Assembly (NCBI GenBank): GCA_039545355.1
Contig: BCJJ01000018.1
Coordinates: 124,001 to 188,000 of the forward strand
Direction: 5' to 3'
Origin: Trichosporon coremiiforme
Taxonomy: Eukaryota > Basidiomycota > Tremellomycetes > Trichosporonales > Trichosporonaceae
DNA: 64,000 nucleotides
The notes under the pieces are model-generated. The model did no database searches and was not told the DNA's origin. It saw only the letters and a program-made list of their open reading frames with translations. Positions 1 to 10,084 of this stretch are shown piece by piece (within the stretch, counting starts at the first letter, position 1; each line of letters starts with the position of its first letter). The position numbers were made by a program, and so were the translations under genes.

Positions 1-417
1 TCTCGTGGCTCCATTCCACCATTACGTCCATTAAAGTCTGGATGCAGCTTTATTTGGACCGTGGACCTTGGGTCGACTTGAAGTTGAAACCTCGGCTCCC
101 TGCTGATCATCCTGTGCTTCCCATGTCACGAGCTTGTCAACAAGAGCCCGCGGGCCAGTCGTGTGCCGCGCCCGACGGAGCTCACGAACGTTCGCACCCT
201 CCGAACCCCGCGACGCCCACACGGACACTTTATCGCGGACGCAAGGGGCCGAACGACGGTCACGCCGTCCGTGCCCGCCATCTAGCGTAGCGCGTCGCCG
301 CGTCGCACTGCGGTGCTGCGGTGCATTCCGGACCACACAAGCGAGCAACGGAAGTAACGAGTGGTGCGGTGTGCGGCGTCGCGCGACCGGCCCGCTCGGT
401 CCGAGACTGGGCTGCAG
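1..417. other. window edge, no supported gene
   Basis: No reading frame here on either strand resembles a known family or carries convincing splice-linked coding sequence. It would be the 3' flank of the small minus-strand gene that follows. Confidence 0.4.
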
Positions 418-687
418 TCATGTGGCCAAGTGCAGATCTGGGTGGATCTGGCGCGGCACGCCGAGGAAAGTATTCGAGACACTCTAGTGTGGAGAATGGA
501 TAGATGATAGTGAAAGAGAGACCAGTGGAGCGGGAAGCGTACTCACATCACCTTCGGCGCGAGGCTTGCGGGCGGCGCGGCCCATCATGTCCATGCCCAT
601 GATGGGGGGAGGGGGAGGGGGGTGGGCTGCTGTCTCGAGCCCGCGCTTGACAATGGGCGAGAGGCGCTTGGAGGGTGCGCGGATCAT
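418..687 (-). CDS. small hypothetical protein, possibly mitochondrial
   Basis: Two-exon model 687-547 and 483-418, 68 aa. The ATG lies in a good context and the first exon is basic and Ser/Arg-rich (MIRAPSKRLSPIVKRG), as in a mitochondrial targeting sequence, followed by a run of six prolines and a Met/Gly-rich segment. A consensus GTGAGT donor follows codon 47, and the acceptor CACTAG joins in frame to 21 more residues before TGA. The intron (63 nt) lacks the CTGAC branch point seen in nearly all other introns here, which weakens the model. I do not recognise the family. The second exon could be wrong, and the gene could also be a non-coding leader. Confidence 0.35.
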
Positions 688-2378
688 CTTTGTCGTATTA
701 TAGATCTTCACTTCTTGTTTCCACTCAAGTCGTCGTCGAGTTGTAGTCGAGTTCCAGTCCAGTCGTTCGGAGAGTGTGGCTAAGAGAATGGGAGAGGAGG
801 ACTGGGTTTCCTTGTCGATGGGGAGAGCACTCTCAACAGCAAGACACCGGCACACTTTATACCTTTGATGCCTGTCGCATTTCTCAGTACCAGCGGCGTT
901 ACGCAACGGGGCCGGTGGGCGCAGCCCGCCTCTCGAACCGCGAACAACGTCTCCAGACAGCTAGCAGAGAGATGCATCTGGCTCGCATCTGGTCTGGTGA
1001 GTTTAACAGTTTAGCCGGGTCCAATCTACTGTGGAGAGCCGCCAGCCGCCGGTATAGCGGGCGTTCGGTTGGCGGGGCGTGGTGCGCCACTGACATGGGA
1101 CAACGGCCTCTCTGCATTCAGGCTTTGCAGGAGTCGGCAGGTCCGTCAGGTCGGACAGGTCGGGGCATGGGACAAGGGCGACAAGGTCTGCTGCAAACCT
1201 CCCGCGGTGTCAGAGGGTGTCAGAGCTAGAGGTAGAGTCAGCCGACCAGGCCCGGAAGGCCGTGATTGTTACGATATCTTTGCGGCCATCGCCAGATGAC
1301 CGCCCCGAGCGACCTTAAGCGACCATAACAGCCCAAGATGTGCGCATTACACAGGCGGCAATATCGTGCCTGCTGGCATTATTTCGCACAGTGCCTATCG
1401 CATGATTCGCATAACCAGGACGGAAAGTCGGTGAGGTTATTAATCGCTCCTAGTCTCCTTGGTGGGTACCTGGTATTTCATTCAGTGCGACAGGGGTAAC
1501 TATTGCTCTCTGTACCTCATCGGCCCTTGGAGCGAGCGACCGGTGTGTCATACAAACTAGGTCTGCGTTCGAAGGGACCTCCGGCGCAGGGTAAGGGTGT
1601 GGGAGGTCGGCGCCGTATGCTGCGCGAGGAAACCTCCCGAGCGAGGGTCAGTTAACTTTCCGAACGCCCTCTACAGCCCCTTTCAGCCGCTGAGCGGCAA
1701 GTTTGCAGGGCGGTTGATACGTCCAAAGAGTGGAGCCAAAAGTCGCCGTCAGTTGCCGTCTGCCGCCGGCATTCGTAACCAGCCAAGAAGAAAACGATGA
1801 GATCCCGCTGCGGCACGTTTCTGTTAATCTCTTGTTAAACTCGTCACAAGACTTGGCCCTTCCGCACACCCAAACTTCGGCTCGTCCGACCAACTTCAAT
1901 AAACGATGATCGTCGCTCGTACGTACGCGGCCTAGGGCTCGGCTCATGCCGCCGGGCGTGCCTTTCGTGACGGACGTCCGCTTCTGCGCGTCTCACGCTT
2001 CATGAGGCAGGCTCAACTGACTTCACCTGGACCCATAACTGGAACCGACCATCCCGAGGACACTGGCAGTCCGGCAGATTATACATTTCAAGGCTACTCA
2101 TGGTCTATCAATAACACAGAACGGTGCATCCCCCGTTGTCCGCGTCCGTCGTCGGTGATTCGTGCTTCGCTGCTGCGCTCTGTCGTCACTCAGGAGGTTT
2201 CCGCCCACCGACACCCAATGACGCTCGTTGATGTGCGGTTTCAGATGCGATACGGCGATGTTGTGACGGCACCTTTTGCTGCTGAACTGCTGCTCTACAC
2301 GCTCTGCTCGGCCTGCGGGCACACTATGCGGTCGACGACAGGACCGCGCTCAGCCTTGCGCTGAGCCTACCCTTCAGC
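688..2378. other. long intergenic spacer
   Basis: About 1.7 kb without a supported gene. The longest frames (for example 774-1229 +) show no domain or plausible splice continuation. It presumably holds the promoter of the small minus-strand gene and the 3' region of LSG1. Confidence 0.5.
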
Positions 2379-4635
2379 TTAGTCGTATCCGCGTCCAGAG
2401 CGCTGCTTGCCGCGCTTCTCCTTGAAGTGCTTCTTGCCATTGTTGCGGACCTTGACGCCCGTCTCGAGGATGGGCATGCCATCGGGCCCCAAGCGGCGCT
2501 GGTGGGGGTAGAGACTGGGCCGCGAGAAGTCCATCTCGGGCGCCTCGCCCTGGCTCCGTCCCTTGACGACGACACGGGGCTGGGCTCCGGGCTCCGAGAA
2601 GAAATGGTCCTCGAGCGCAGCGGCCTTGACGCGTCCACTCCGGCCGGCGGCGACGGCACTGTTCTTGCTGATCTGGTTGTGGGTCGGCGCCGGACCCTCG
2701 TCCTCGATCGGCTCCATCGTCGAGATCGCGGGCTTCGACGACGCAGGGGCCACATACGTGTCCGAGTTCTTCGAGACGTGCGCCTCCGGCGCGCGCTTGC
2801 GGCCCGCGGCGTAGCTGTCCTCGATCTCCTGCAGGGTCTTCTGGCGAGAAGTGCTCATGTACGCGTCCGCGTCCATGCCGGGCGGCGCGCGGCCATACAG
2901 CAGCTTGGCGTTCACGTAGTCCTTCAGGACGTAACGAGCCGCACGAGACGTGTCAGGCATACCGAACGAGGAACGGGTCATACCACGAGCAATGGCGTAG
3001 GCACTAAGGAGGTCCTCCCAGCCGACCTTGCCGGTTCCTCCGTCCTCGATCTCCTTCACGTCGATGCGGATACCGTACGTACCCTCGAGGATCTCGCGGG
3101 GGACGCGGCGGCACACGAGGTCGACGGGGGCAGAGTACTCGCGCATCTGGTCGATGGGGAGGACACCGTCGCAGATCATGTCGGCCTGCGTGTTGGCGAA
3201 CTGGGGGAAGACGAGACCGGGGCAGTCACAGAGAGTGATCTCGTCGGAGAGGACAAGCGTCTGGAAGTGCTTCGTCTTACCCGGGGTGGCGGAGACGGAC
3301 ACCTTCTTGGAGCCGATAAGAGCGTTGATCGTGGACGACTTTCCGACGTTGGGGTAGCCGACCAATCCGATCATGAGCTTGGAGGGGTTCGGGTCGCGAG
3401 AGGTGGCAAAGTCGGAGAGAGGAGGGGCGGAGGAGATGAACAGGTCCTCGAGCTCGACAATGGTCAGCACACGGGTGCGGATGTCCTCGATCTCCTCAGG
3501 CTTCTCCTCCAGTTTCGCCTGCTCCAAAGCCTCGGCGGCCTCGTCAACGTCCTCGACAGTCGCCTTCTGCTTGCCCTTGTCGAGGGTCGTAGTCGGCTGC
3601 TCGGATTCCTCGGCGTCGTCCTCGAGCTCGTCCTCCTCATCCTCCTCGAGCTCATCCTCCTCGCTCTCCTCCTCGTCGCTGTCGGCTACCTCCTCGTCCT
3701 CGTCATCGTCAGAACCCTCCTCGTCCGACTCGTAGATACCGAGGGCACGCTTCCTCTGCTTCTCCTGCTGCTCGAGAGCGGCGGCGGCGTTGGCGGCGGA
3801 GAAGAAGGCGTACTCGATGCCCTCAGCCTCGAAGTACTCGGCCCAGGCGAGACGCTGGTCGTAAGTGAGCAGGTCAGCCTTGTTGATGAGCAGAAGCGAC
3901 CTTCGCTTGCCCTTGCCGGGAACCGCCTCATCGCCGTCCTCGCTTCCGACCTCCTTCACGTAGTCCTCGAGATCAGCACTGCGGAATCCGAGGGGGTTTC
4001 GGGCGTCGACGATTTGCACAACGAGATGTGAGCGCTCAATGACACGCCACAGCTGGCGCCAGAGCTGGATGTTACGCTCGAACGGCGTCAGCAGCAGCGA
4101 GCTGTCTTCGGCCAAGTGCGCGAGCTCGCGACGCCAGTCGAGGAAGCTCTCGCGCTCCTGCTTCTCTAGCTGCAGACGGGTCATGTCGGTCGTCCATGCC
4201 GGTCGGCGGGGGATCTTGAGGCCGTCCCGGAAGTCGAACTGCTTGCGCGCCACCTTCTTCTCCTCTGCCTCGGACAGGAGGAACGGGTTAGCATCCGGCT
4301 TCGCGCCCGGTCCAGCGATGATACGGATCTTTGATCGCTCTGCTTTGTCAGCTAACCCACCAGACATGATAGCTTACCGGTCGTGAAGTCGGCATCGGCC
4401 AGGGCAGCGTTCGCCAGGAACTCGTCAAGGTCACGCTCGTGCGTGACGGAGGCAAGCGGGTTGCTCTCGTCGAGGGTGTACTGTTCGTCAGCTGTGCACG
4501 AGCGCAATGTCTCACCAGCTGCGACTCTTTCGGAGCCACCGCCTCCTTGATCTTGCGGTTGATCAGGGCCTTTCCGAGGCCCGATTTTGTTACTTTCGTA
4601 CGTCCTGGTGCCTGCGTGTTAGCTGCTGCGGTCAT
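2379..4635 (-). CDS. LSG1: large-subunit GTPase Lsg1 (60S ribosome biogenesis)
   Basis: Exons 4635-4516, 4480-4378 and 4339-2379; 727 aa. Lsg1 is a cytoplasmic, circularly permuted GTPase that releases the export adaptor Nmd3 from pre-60S subunits. Visible motifs, in permuted order: DAR near residue 186, G4 NKAD near 227, G1 GYPNVGKSS at about 402-410, and G3 DCPGLVFP near 447. A strongly acidic insert (about 278-322) separates G4 from G1, and the C-terminus is basic. The first two exons are required: the joined sequence gives the family N-terminus with LDEFLANAALADADFTT before ERSKIRII. Both introns are about 35 nt with GCTGAC branch points. An ATG at 4367 is inside intron 2 and is not the start. 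It is divergent from COQ5. Confidence 0.95.
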
Positions 4636-4957
4636 CCGACTAGCTCAGAACGCACCATTTTGCTAGGTTTGTAAGGACAATGTAGTAGTACGAAGACTCT
4701 TCCTCGAGCGGCGGCGGACTTCTATGACCTAAGAAATTCAGCTGCTGGGAAGTGGAGGTTCAGGGTCTGCACGTGTTCGCACAAGCAAAAGCTATGTTCT
4801 TGATAAGCAAAGTCTAATCGCACGTGGTCGTCATTAGGTTGCCGCTAATTGCGGGCTGAGAAGTCCTCTCACCGGCGAGGGAACCTCGGACGCGGGTTGA
4901 TCCATCTTTTCCGAGATGTTGAGATTATTTGTTCGAAACTCACCCTCGTCAACCACC
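4636..4957. promoter_or_regulatory. divergent LSG1/COQ5 promoter region
   Basis: 322 bp between two divergent start codons, so it must hold both promoters. I see no specific motif I can name. An upstream ATG at 4916 is in frame with COQ5. Confidence 0.5.
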
Positions 4958-6057
4958 ATGAGCCGCAACCTCCGCCTCGCCTCTGGCCTTCGCGTCGCCC
5001 CCCGCACCGTCCCCATGGGTGCGCGCGCCGTCTCCACGACTCCCGGCGGGCCCGCCCCCGCCGCCGGCCCCTCGACTGCTGCGTCTACGTCGGCCGCTTC
5101 CCCCGCCGCCAACGCCGGAAGGACGACGCACTTCGGTTTCCAGACCGTTCCGGAGGAGCAGAAGGAGTCCCTCGGTAAGCTAGTGTAATGCCTTTCAAGC
5201 TTACCCCTTAGTCGGCGGCGTCTTCTCGTCGGTCGCTTCTAAGTACGACATCATGAACGACTCGATGTCGCTCGGCATTCACCGTCTGTGGAAGGACGAC
5301 TTTGTGTCGTCGATGCTGCCCCGCCTGCCGCCCAGCGTGCACCGCAACCCTGTGCGCAACGGTGCCGCCGTTCCGGACGGAGAGGCTCCTGCGCCTGAGC
5401 CGTTCAAGTGTCTCGACGTCGCTGGTGGAACGGGCGACATTGCGCTTCGACTGCTCGACCGCGCTCGCGAGAAGTTCGGTTCGCGCGACATCGAGGTCGA
5501 GGTCGTCGACCTGACCGAGGGCATGCTGCACGAGGGCCGCAAGCGCGTCGCCCAGACGATGTACTACAACACGCCCCAGATCACCTTTACGCACGGCAAC
5601 GCCCAGGCCCTCCCTGCGCACATCAAGGACAACTCGATCGACCTCTACACTATCGCCTTCGGTATCCGCAACTGCACCGACATTCCCCTCGTCCTCAAGG
5701 AGGCTTACCGTGTCCTTAAGCCTGGTGGCCGTATCGGTGTTCTCGAGTTCGGCAAGGTCTCCAACCCCCTTCTCAAGGAGTGAGCTTCGTGGCATGGAAG
5801 GTAGCTAACAGAACAGGGCTTACCGCCAATACTCGTTCCAGGTCATCCCCGTCATCGGCCAGGTCATCGCCGGCGACGCCGGATCGTACCAGTACCTCGT
5901 CGAGAGCATTGAGCGCTTCCCGTCCCAGCCCGACTTTGCCCAGCTCGTCCGCAACGCCGGCTTCGAGACCGGCGCCCTCCGCGAGGGCCAGGGCGGCGCC
6001 TGGAAGGACTACACCTTCGGTGTCGCCACCATGTGGACCGGTGTCAAGCCCCTCTAA
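4958..6057 (+). CDS. COQ5: ubiquinone/menaquinone C-methyltransferase Coq5, mitochondrial
   Basis: Exons 4958-5174, 5212-5779 and 5817-6057; 341 aa. SAM-dependent C-methyltransferase of ubiquinone biosynthesis, acting in the mitochondrial matrix within the CoQ complex. The N-terminal ~50 residues are basic and Ala/Ser/Thr-rich (targeting sequence). Then come the UbiE-family hallmarks: KYDIMNDSMSLGIHRLWKD, SAM motif I LDVAGGTGDIALRLL, FGIRNCTD, and RVLKPGGRIGVLEFGKV. The start at 4958 has a strong CACCATGA context. An in-frame ATG at 4916 would add 14 residues and cannot be excluded. Introns are 37 nt each. The ending GVATMWTGVKPL is typical of fungal Coq5. Confidence 0.95.
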
Positions 6058-6256
6058 GCGCACCCCTCAGCTTCGCAGAGGCATATACCTCTTCCCTCTG
6101 ATAGACTCCTCCTGGCCCTCTGACTGGCGTCGCTTCGTGTCTCTCACCCTCCTCTCACTCATCAAAATCTAAGCTACCCAGCTAGCAATACACTTCTCGC
6201 ATGTATCCGAAAATTAGACTAATCTCTACTGTTGCTCTATCGCTCCCCCTGCTCTG

Positions 6257-7160
6257 CTACTGCGTCAGGGAGAGACGGTCGCCAGGCGCGAGGTCCTTGC
6301 CGATCCGCGCCTTGTGGATCTTGATCTCCTCCAGCGGCCGGTCGTTCCCGTCCGTCCGGACAGCCTCGAGCCGCTGCACCGTCTTCATGCCCGAGTAGAC
6401 GCGGCCGAAGATCGTGTGCTTGCCGTCAAGGAAGGGTGTCGGCGCCTGGGCGTCAGCTTCCGCACCCAGTGGCACACAGCTGAGAGGGACAAAGGCGGTC
6501 TGCTTGGCCATCATCGACGAGGACTTTGGGCCACTCCGCAGGCGGCTGAAGTTGTCCAGTTGCCAGAGAGATACTTACGCAAGTGATGAAAAACTGGGAC
6601 CCGTTCGTGTTCGGTCCGCTGTTGGCCATGGCGAGGATGCCTGCGCCGACGAAGCGGAGTTCCGGGCTCAGCTCGTCCGCGAAACGTTCTCCGTAGATGC
6701 TCGCGCCGCCCCTTCCTGTCCCCGTCGGGTCGCCGCCCTGGATCATGAATCCCTGTATGTCAGCTTCCGTACGCATGATTCACAGCTGTCATGGGGTGTC
6801 GGAGGTCGACGAGATAACAACGTCGAAGGTGTGGGCGAAGTGTAGGCAGCTGCCCCTCGCTCTCGGACCACTTGTCCTTCCTTTCCGTTCCGCGACAGTG
6901 TGATGTGGGAACGGTTAACGTACCGGAATGATTCGGTGGAACTGGGGTCAGCTAGCAGAATAGGCAAGTTAGCTTACGATGACACCGTTGTAGTATCCCC
7001 GCTCAGCCAGCTTGGCAAAGTTCTGACATGTCTGTGGTCAGCTCGACAGCTCATTCGGTCAGCCTACCTTAGGCGCGTGGGCGGTGTACAGCTCGACAGT
7101 GAAGGATCCCACACTCGTGTCAATGGTGACGTACTCGGGCTCGGGTGTTCGTTCCGGCAT
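6257..7160 (-). CDS. spliceosomal cyclophilin, PPIL1-type peptidyl-prolyl isomerase
   Basis: Exons 7160-7068, 7031-6978, 6941-6924, 6752-6579 and 6445-6257; 175 aa. A single compact cyclophilin domain with little N- or C-terminal extension, as in PPIL1-type enzymes that sit in the activated spliceosome. Catalytic and binding residues are present: [32 protein letters not shown], and [12 protein letters not shown]. The third exon is only 18 nt (FHRIIP) and each flanking intron has its own GT/AG and a branch point. The third intron is 171 nt, long for this window. TGC precedes the last intron, so the usual FFITLAPTP reads FFITCAPTP. Assignment to PPIL1 rather than another short cyclophilin rests on length and the [14 protein letters not shown] region. 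Confidence 0.9.
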
Positions 7161-7454
7161 AGCTGTTGGTGGGTTGTCTGTTGTTGCGGCGAGATGTTTT
7201 TGTGAACCTGCTGGTCATCTCGATCGATCGTCATGAACGCTTGACCGGGATTACAGAACGCCCAATAGCGGAAGTAAAGTAGGCTAATGGGAGGGTGTTG
7301 GAGGTGGTAATAACATGACGCCAGCCAGGGTGGCAAACGGAGCCAAAATTACATGACATGAGCTTCCTGGGTTCGGTCTCAGGCTCAGGCGCAGGCTCGC
7401 GAACATGACGTCTTTCGGCACGGTGTCCACCTTTCCTTCGTCACACAACTCACC
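7161..7454. promoter_or_regulatory. divergent cyclophilin/TIM21 promoter region
   Basis: 294 bp between divergent start codons. No specific element recognised. Confidence 0.45.
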
Positions 7455-8752
7455 ATGTTCGGCCTAGCGAGTGCTCGCGCGAGCGTCGCCCTGCGCGCAG
7501 GAAGCCGCCTGACTCCCCAGACCATCGCGTATCTGCACTCCGCCTCCGTTACTCCGCTCGTCCTCTCTGTGCCGCCGAAGTCCATCGGCTCGGTGACGCA
7601 GCTCGGTCTCCGCGGATACGCGACGCAGAACGGTTCCTCTGGCGGCTCCGGAAGCAGCGGTAGCAGTGGAAGCTCGGGAAGCTCTGGAAAGCATGAGAGC
7701 AAGGAGGAGCTCTTGGACCGCCTGACCCGTGAAGCGCGCCAGAGGGGTCGCGCCTTTGACCAGACGCATGACCATGTTGGACCGTTCCCCCTCGGCGTGG
7801 GGCCGAGTGGGAGGAATAAGACCTGGAAGCGGTGGGGAGACCTGAACCTCGGAGGAAAGCGTGAGTACGGGCGAGGCGTTGGGCCGAGCTAGCAGGACTA
7901 GTGCCTTTGCGGCTCTTGAGTGCTAACTGCATGTGCTGAGCACGGCGTGTGATCGCGTGGGCCCGAAGTACCAGCTAGCGCGTTGGATGTCATAGCTGAC
8001 CCATAGTCGTCCGCACAGTTCGACAGTCGGGCAACCTCCTCGTCGTCCTCCTCGGCGGCGGTCTCTTCGTCGTCCTCGCGCTTGCGCTCTCGACCGAGCT
8101 GTTCGCGAAGAACTCCCCCGCCGTCCTCTACTCAGACTGCATCGACATGATCCGCGACACGGACGCGCTGTCTCAATTCCTCCTCCCCCCGCTCAAGTTC
8201 ACGCACTCGCCCAATGCCTCTTCGCCCGTCCGCGGCTCTTCGCCCGTCGTGCACCGCGTTGTCCGCTCGCCCCTCAGTGGCAAGGACCACCTCCTGATCA
8301 CGTTCTGGGTCCACGGGCGCGGGAAGGATGACCCCGAACCGTCCCCCGTCAGGCATTGGTTCAAGGAGAAGTGGGACGGGTTCTACTCCTGGGCGCAGCA
8401 GAAGGGGGGTCTCATTGGACTCGCGACCGATCCCGACACGCCCGAGCCGGAGGACGAGGAGACGAGCCGCAAGCTTGACAAGGAGGCTGAGAAGCAGGAG
8501 GGATGGCTCAAGAGCCTCGCTTCTAGCCTCAGTCTCCGCCCCAAGGGCCAGAGGGCCGCCCCCGCCCTCCCGCCCCCCGGCACGTTCACTATCGGTGAAT
8601 GCCACGCCGACTATGTCAAGGACGACCAGGGACAGTACCAGATGCTGTCGCTGCTTGTCGATGTGCCGTCCAGCAGAGCGAAGAGGCCGTACCAAGCCGT
8701 CGTGTACTGGTCTCCGGAGGCGAACCGCGAGGGCCTCGTGCCCCGCCGATAA
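7455..8752 (+). CDS. TIM21: Tim21, presequence translocase subunit, mitochondrial
   Basis: Exons 7455-7860 and 8007-8752; 383 aa. Tim21 is a single-span inner-membrane protein of the TIM23 complex that contacts the TOM complex. Exon 1 encodes a basic, Ala/Ser-rich presequence and a low-complexity Gly-Ser run (residues about 57-75). The exon junction gives GGKLVRTVRQSGN followed by a hydrophobic span LLVVLLGGGLFVVLALAL, then TELFAKNSPAVLYSD, the characteristic Tim21 membrane-proximal block. The intermembrane-space domain follows to the C-terminus. The intron is 146 nt with a GCTGAC branch point. A charged insert around DTPEPEDEETSRKL is longer than in yeast Tim21. Confidence 0.9.
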
Positions 8753-8840
8753 GCTGTCAGCAGTAAAGCATGCAACTGTACAAACGGACGTGTGCCGATA
8801 TCGTGTAGCATCGGACTGATATACAAAGGAAACTTCTGAC

Positions 8841-10084
8841 CTACGCCTTGCGCGCATACACAGCGAAGAGCCGCTGCACGTACCGTCCCTCGTCGGAGCT
8901 CAGCTGCGGTCAGCTTCCACTCGCCAGACAGCTTACCTCTCGCACACACCCGTCGCGCAGACGCCGCAGCTCCTCCCGCTTGCTGTCTCCGTCAAATCTC
9001 CTCGCCTCCAGCACACTGCCCATCTGCGCATCGACGACGGCGCCCAGCACCGTGCCCGCCCTATGCAGCGTGGCGCTCGCTTGCATCAGCGCCGTATCAT
9101 GCGTGTGCGTACCCTTTGGTCAGTTTTGGAGCGACGCGGTCTCACCACCAGTCATGTAGCCGCCGATCGGGCAGCCGACCTCCTGGAAGTAGAACTGGGG
9201 CGCGCTGGCGTCAGCTGTAGTGCGGGATGGACAAAGCTGAGAAATCTGGAGGATGGAGAGAGGTTAAGGCGGTACTCACTATGAGCCCGTTGCGGCAATA
9301 ACCGCATCGAGTTTGGAGGCGTCGGGCGGCTGCAGGGATGGCGATGACGTCGAGCTGGCCGTCTCGGCGATGGCGCGTCGGACGCCCGCAGACCACTTGG
9401 CGACGCCTGGTGCCGGCGCGCCGTTTACTGAGACCTGGGGTCAGCGGCATCAGCGGGCCACTCACGAAGCTGAGTTCGGCCTCGACGAGCACGAGTAGTC
9501 CGTCCGGCTTCAGCAGGCGTGTCAGGGCCCGCACCATGTCCGCGTAGCTCGGAATCTCCATTAGCATGCTCTTGACGTGGATCAGGTCTGGTGTCAGCTT
9601 GGAGGCGAGGCGACAGCATACCGAAGGTCTCGTCACCCCAAGGAAGGGGAAGGGTCACGTCTGGAGTCAGCTCGGAGTACACGGGAGATAGCTGCGAGGC
9701 TGTGAGATTCGTGCCACTCTCCATGCACTCACCGACTGTGTGGAAGTCTGCGTTGCCGTGCGGTAGCCTCGTGCCCTCAAACTGGTCCCAGGCGATGTCG
9801 ATGCCGACGACGTCCGAGTACGGCTGGAGGCGGGCCAGTGCGATCACCCAGGAGCCGGTGCCGGTACCAACGTCAAGAACCTTGGAGCGGCGTCCGGAAG
9901 CGTGGATCTGGTCGAGATGTTGATGTACGAACTGGTCGTGCCGAGGGTTCAGGAGCGCCATGTGGATACTGTGCAGCGCCTCGTAGAGACTAATAGTTAG
10001 TGGCTGGTGGCGTGGGGACACTCACTGGTCTTTCTTGATAGCAGGAATGGCTTCCGGGCCGGTTGGGACGTGAGCGAGCCTCAT
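8841..10084 (-). CDS. class I SAM-dependent methyltransferase, unknown substrate
   Basis: Exons 10084-10026, 9989-9733, 9660-9622, 9587-9466, 9434-9280, 9204-9146, 9079-8937 and 8903-8841; 298 aa. SAM motif I is VLDVGTGTGSWVIALA and the acidic motif II is VVGIDIAW. Splicing out intron 2 creates TVDVTLPLPWGDETFDLIHVKS, the expected motif III region, followed by LLKPDGLLVLVEAE. The pattern resembles LaeA/UMTA-like fungal methyltransferases, whose substrates are mostly unknown. Intron 4 is only 31 nt (9465-9435). The acceptor of intron 6 is least certain: frame requires the AG at 9080 rather than the one near 9106. It is convergent with TIM21, stops 88 bp apart. Confidence 0.85.

Noticed and set aside
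2427..4031. 534-codon open frame on the plus strand
   Set aside because: Exactly antisense to LSG1 exon 3; produced by GC-rich codon bias and the acidic repeat region. No family resemblance and no splice signals.
4340..4367. LSG1 start at the ATG 4367
   Set aside because: That ATG lies within intron 2. The two upstream exons encode the conserved Lsg1 N-terminus in frame.
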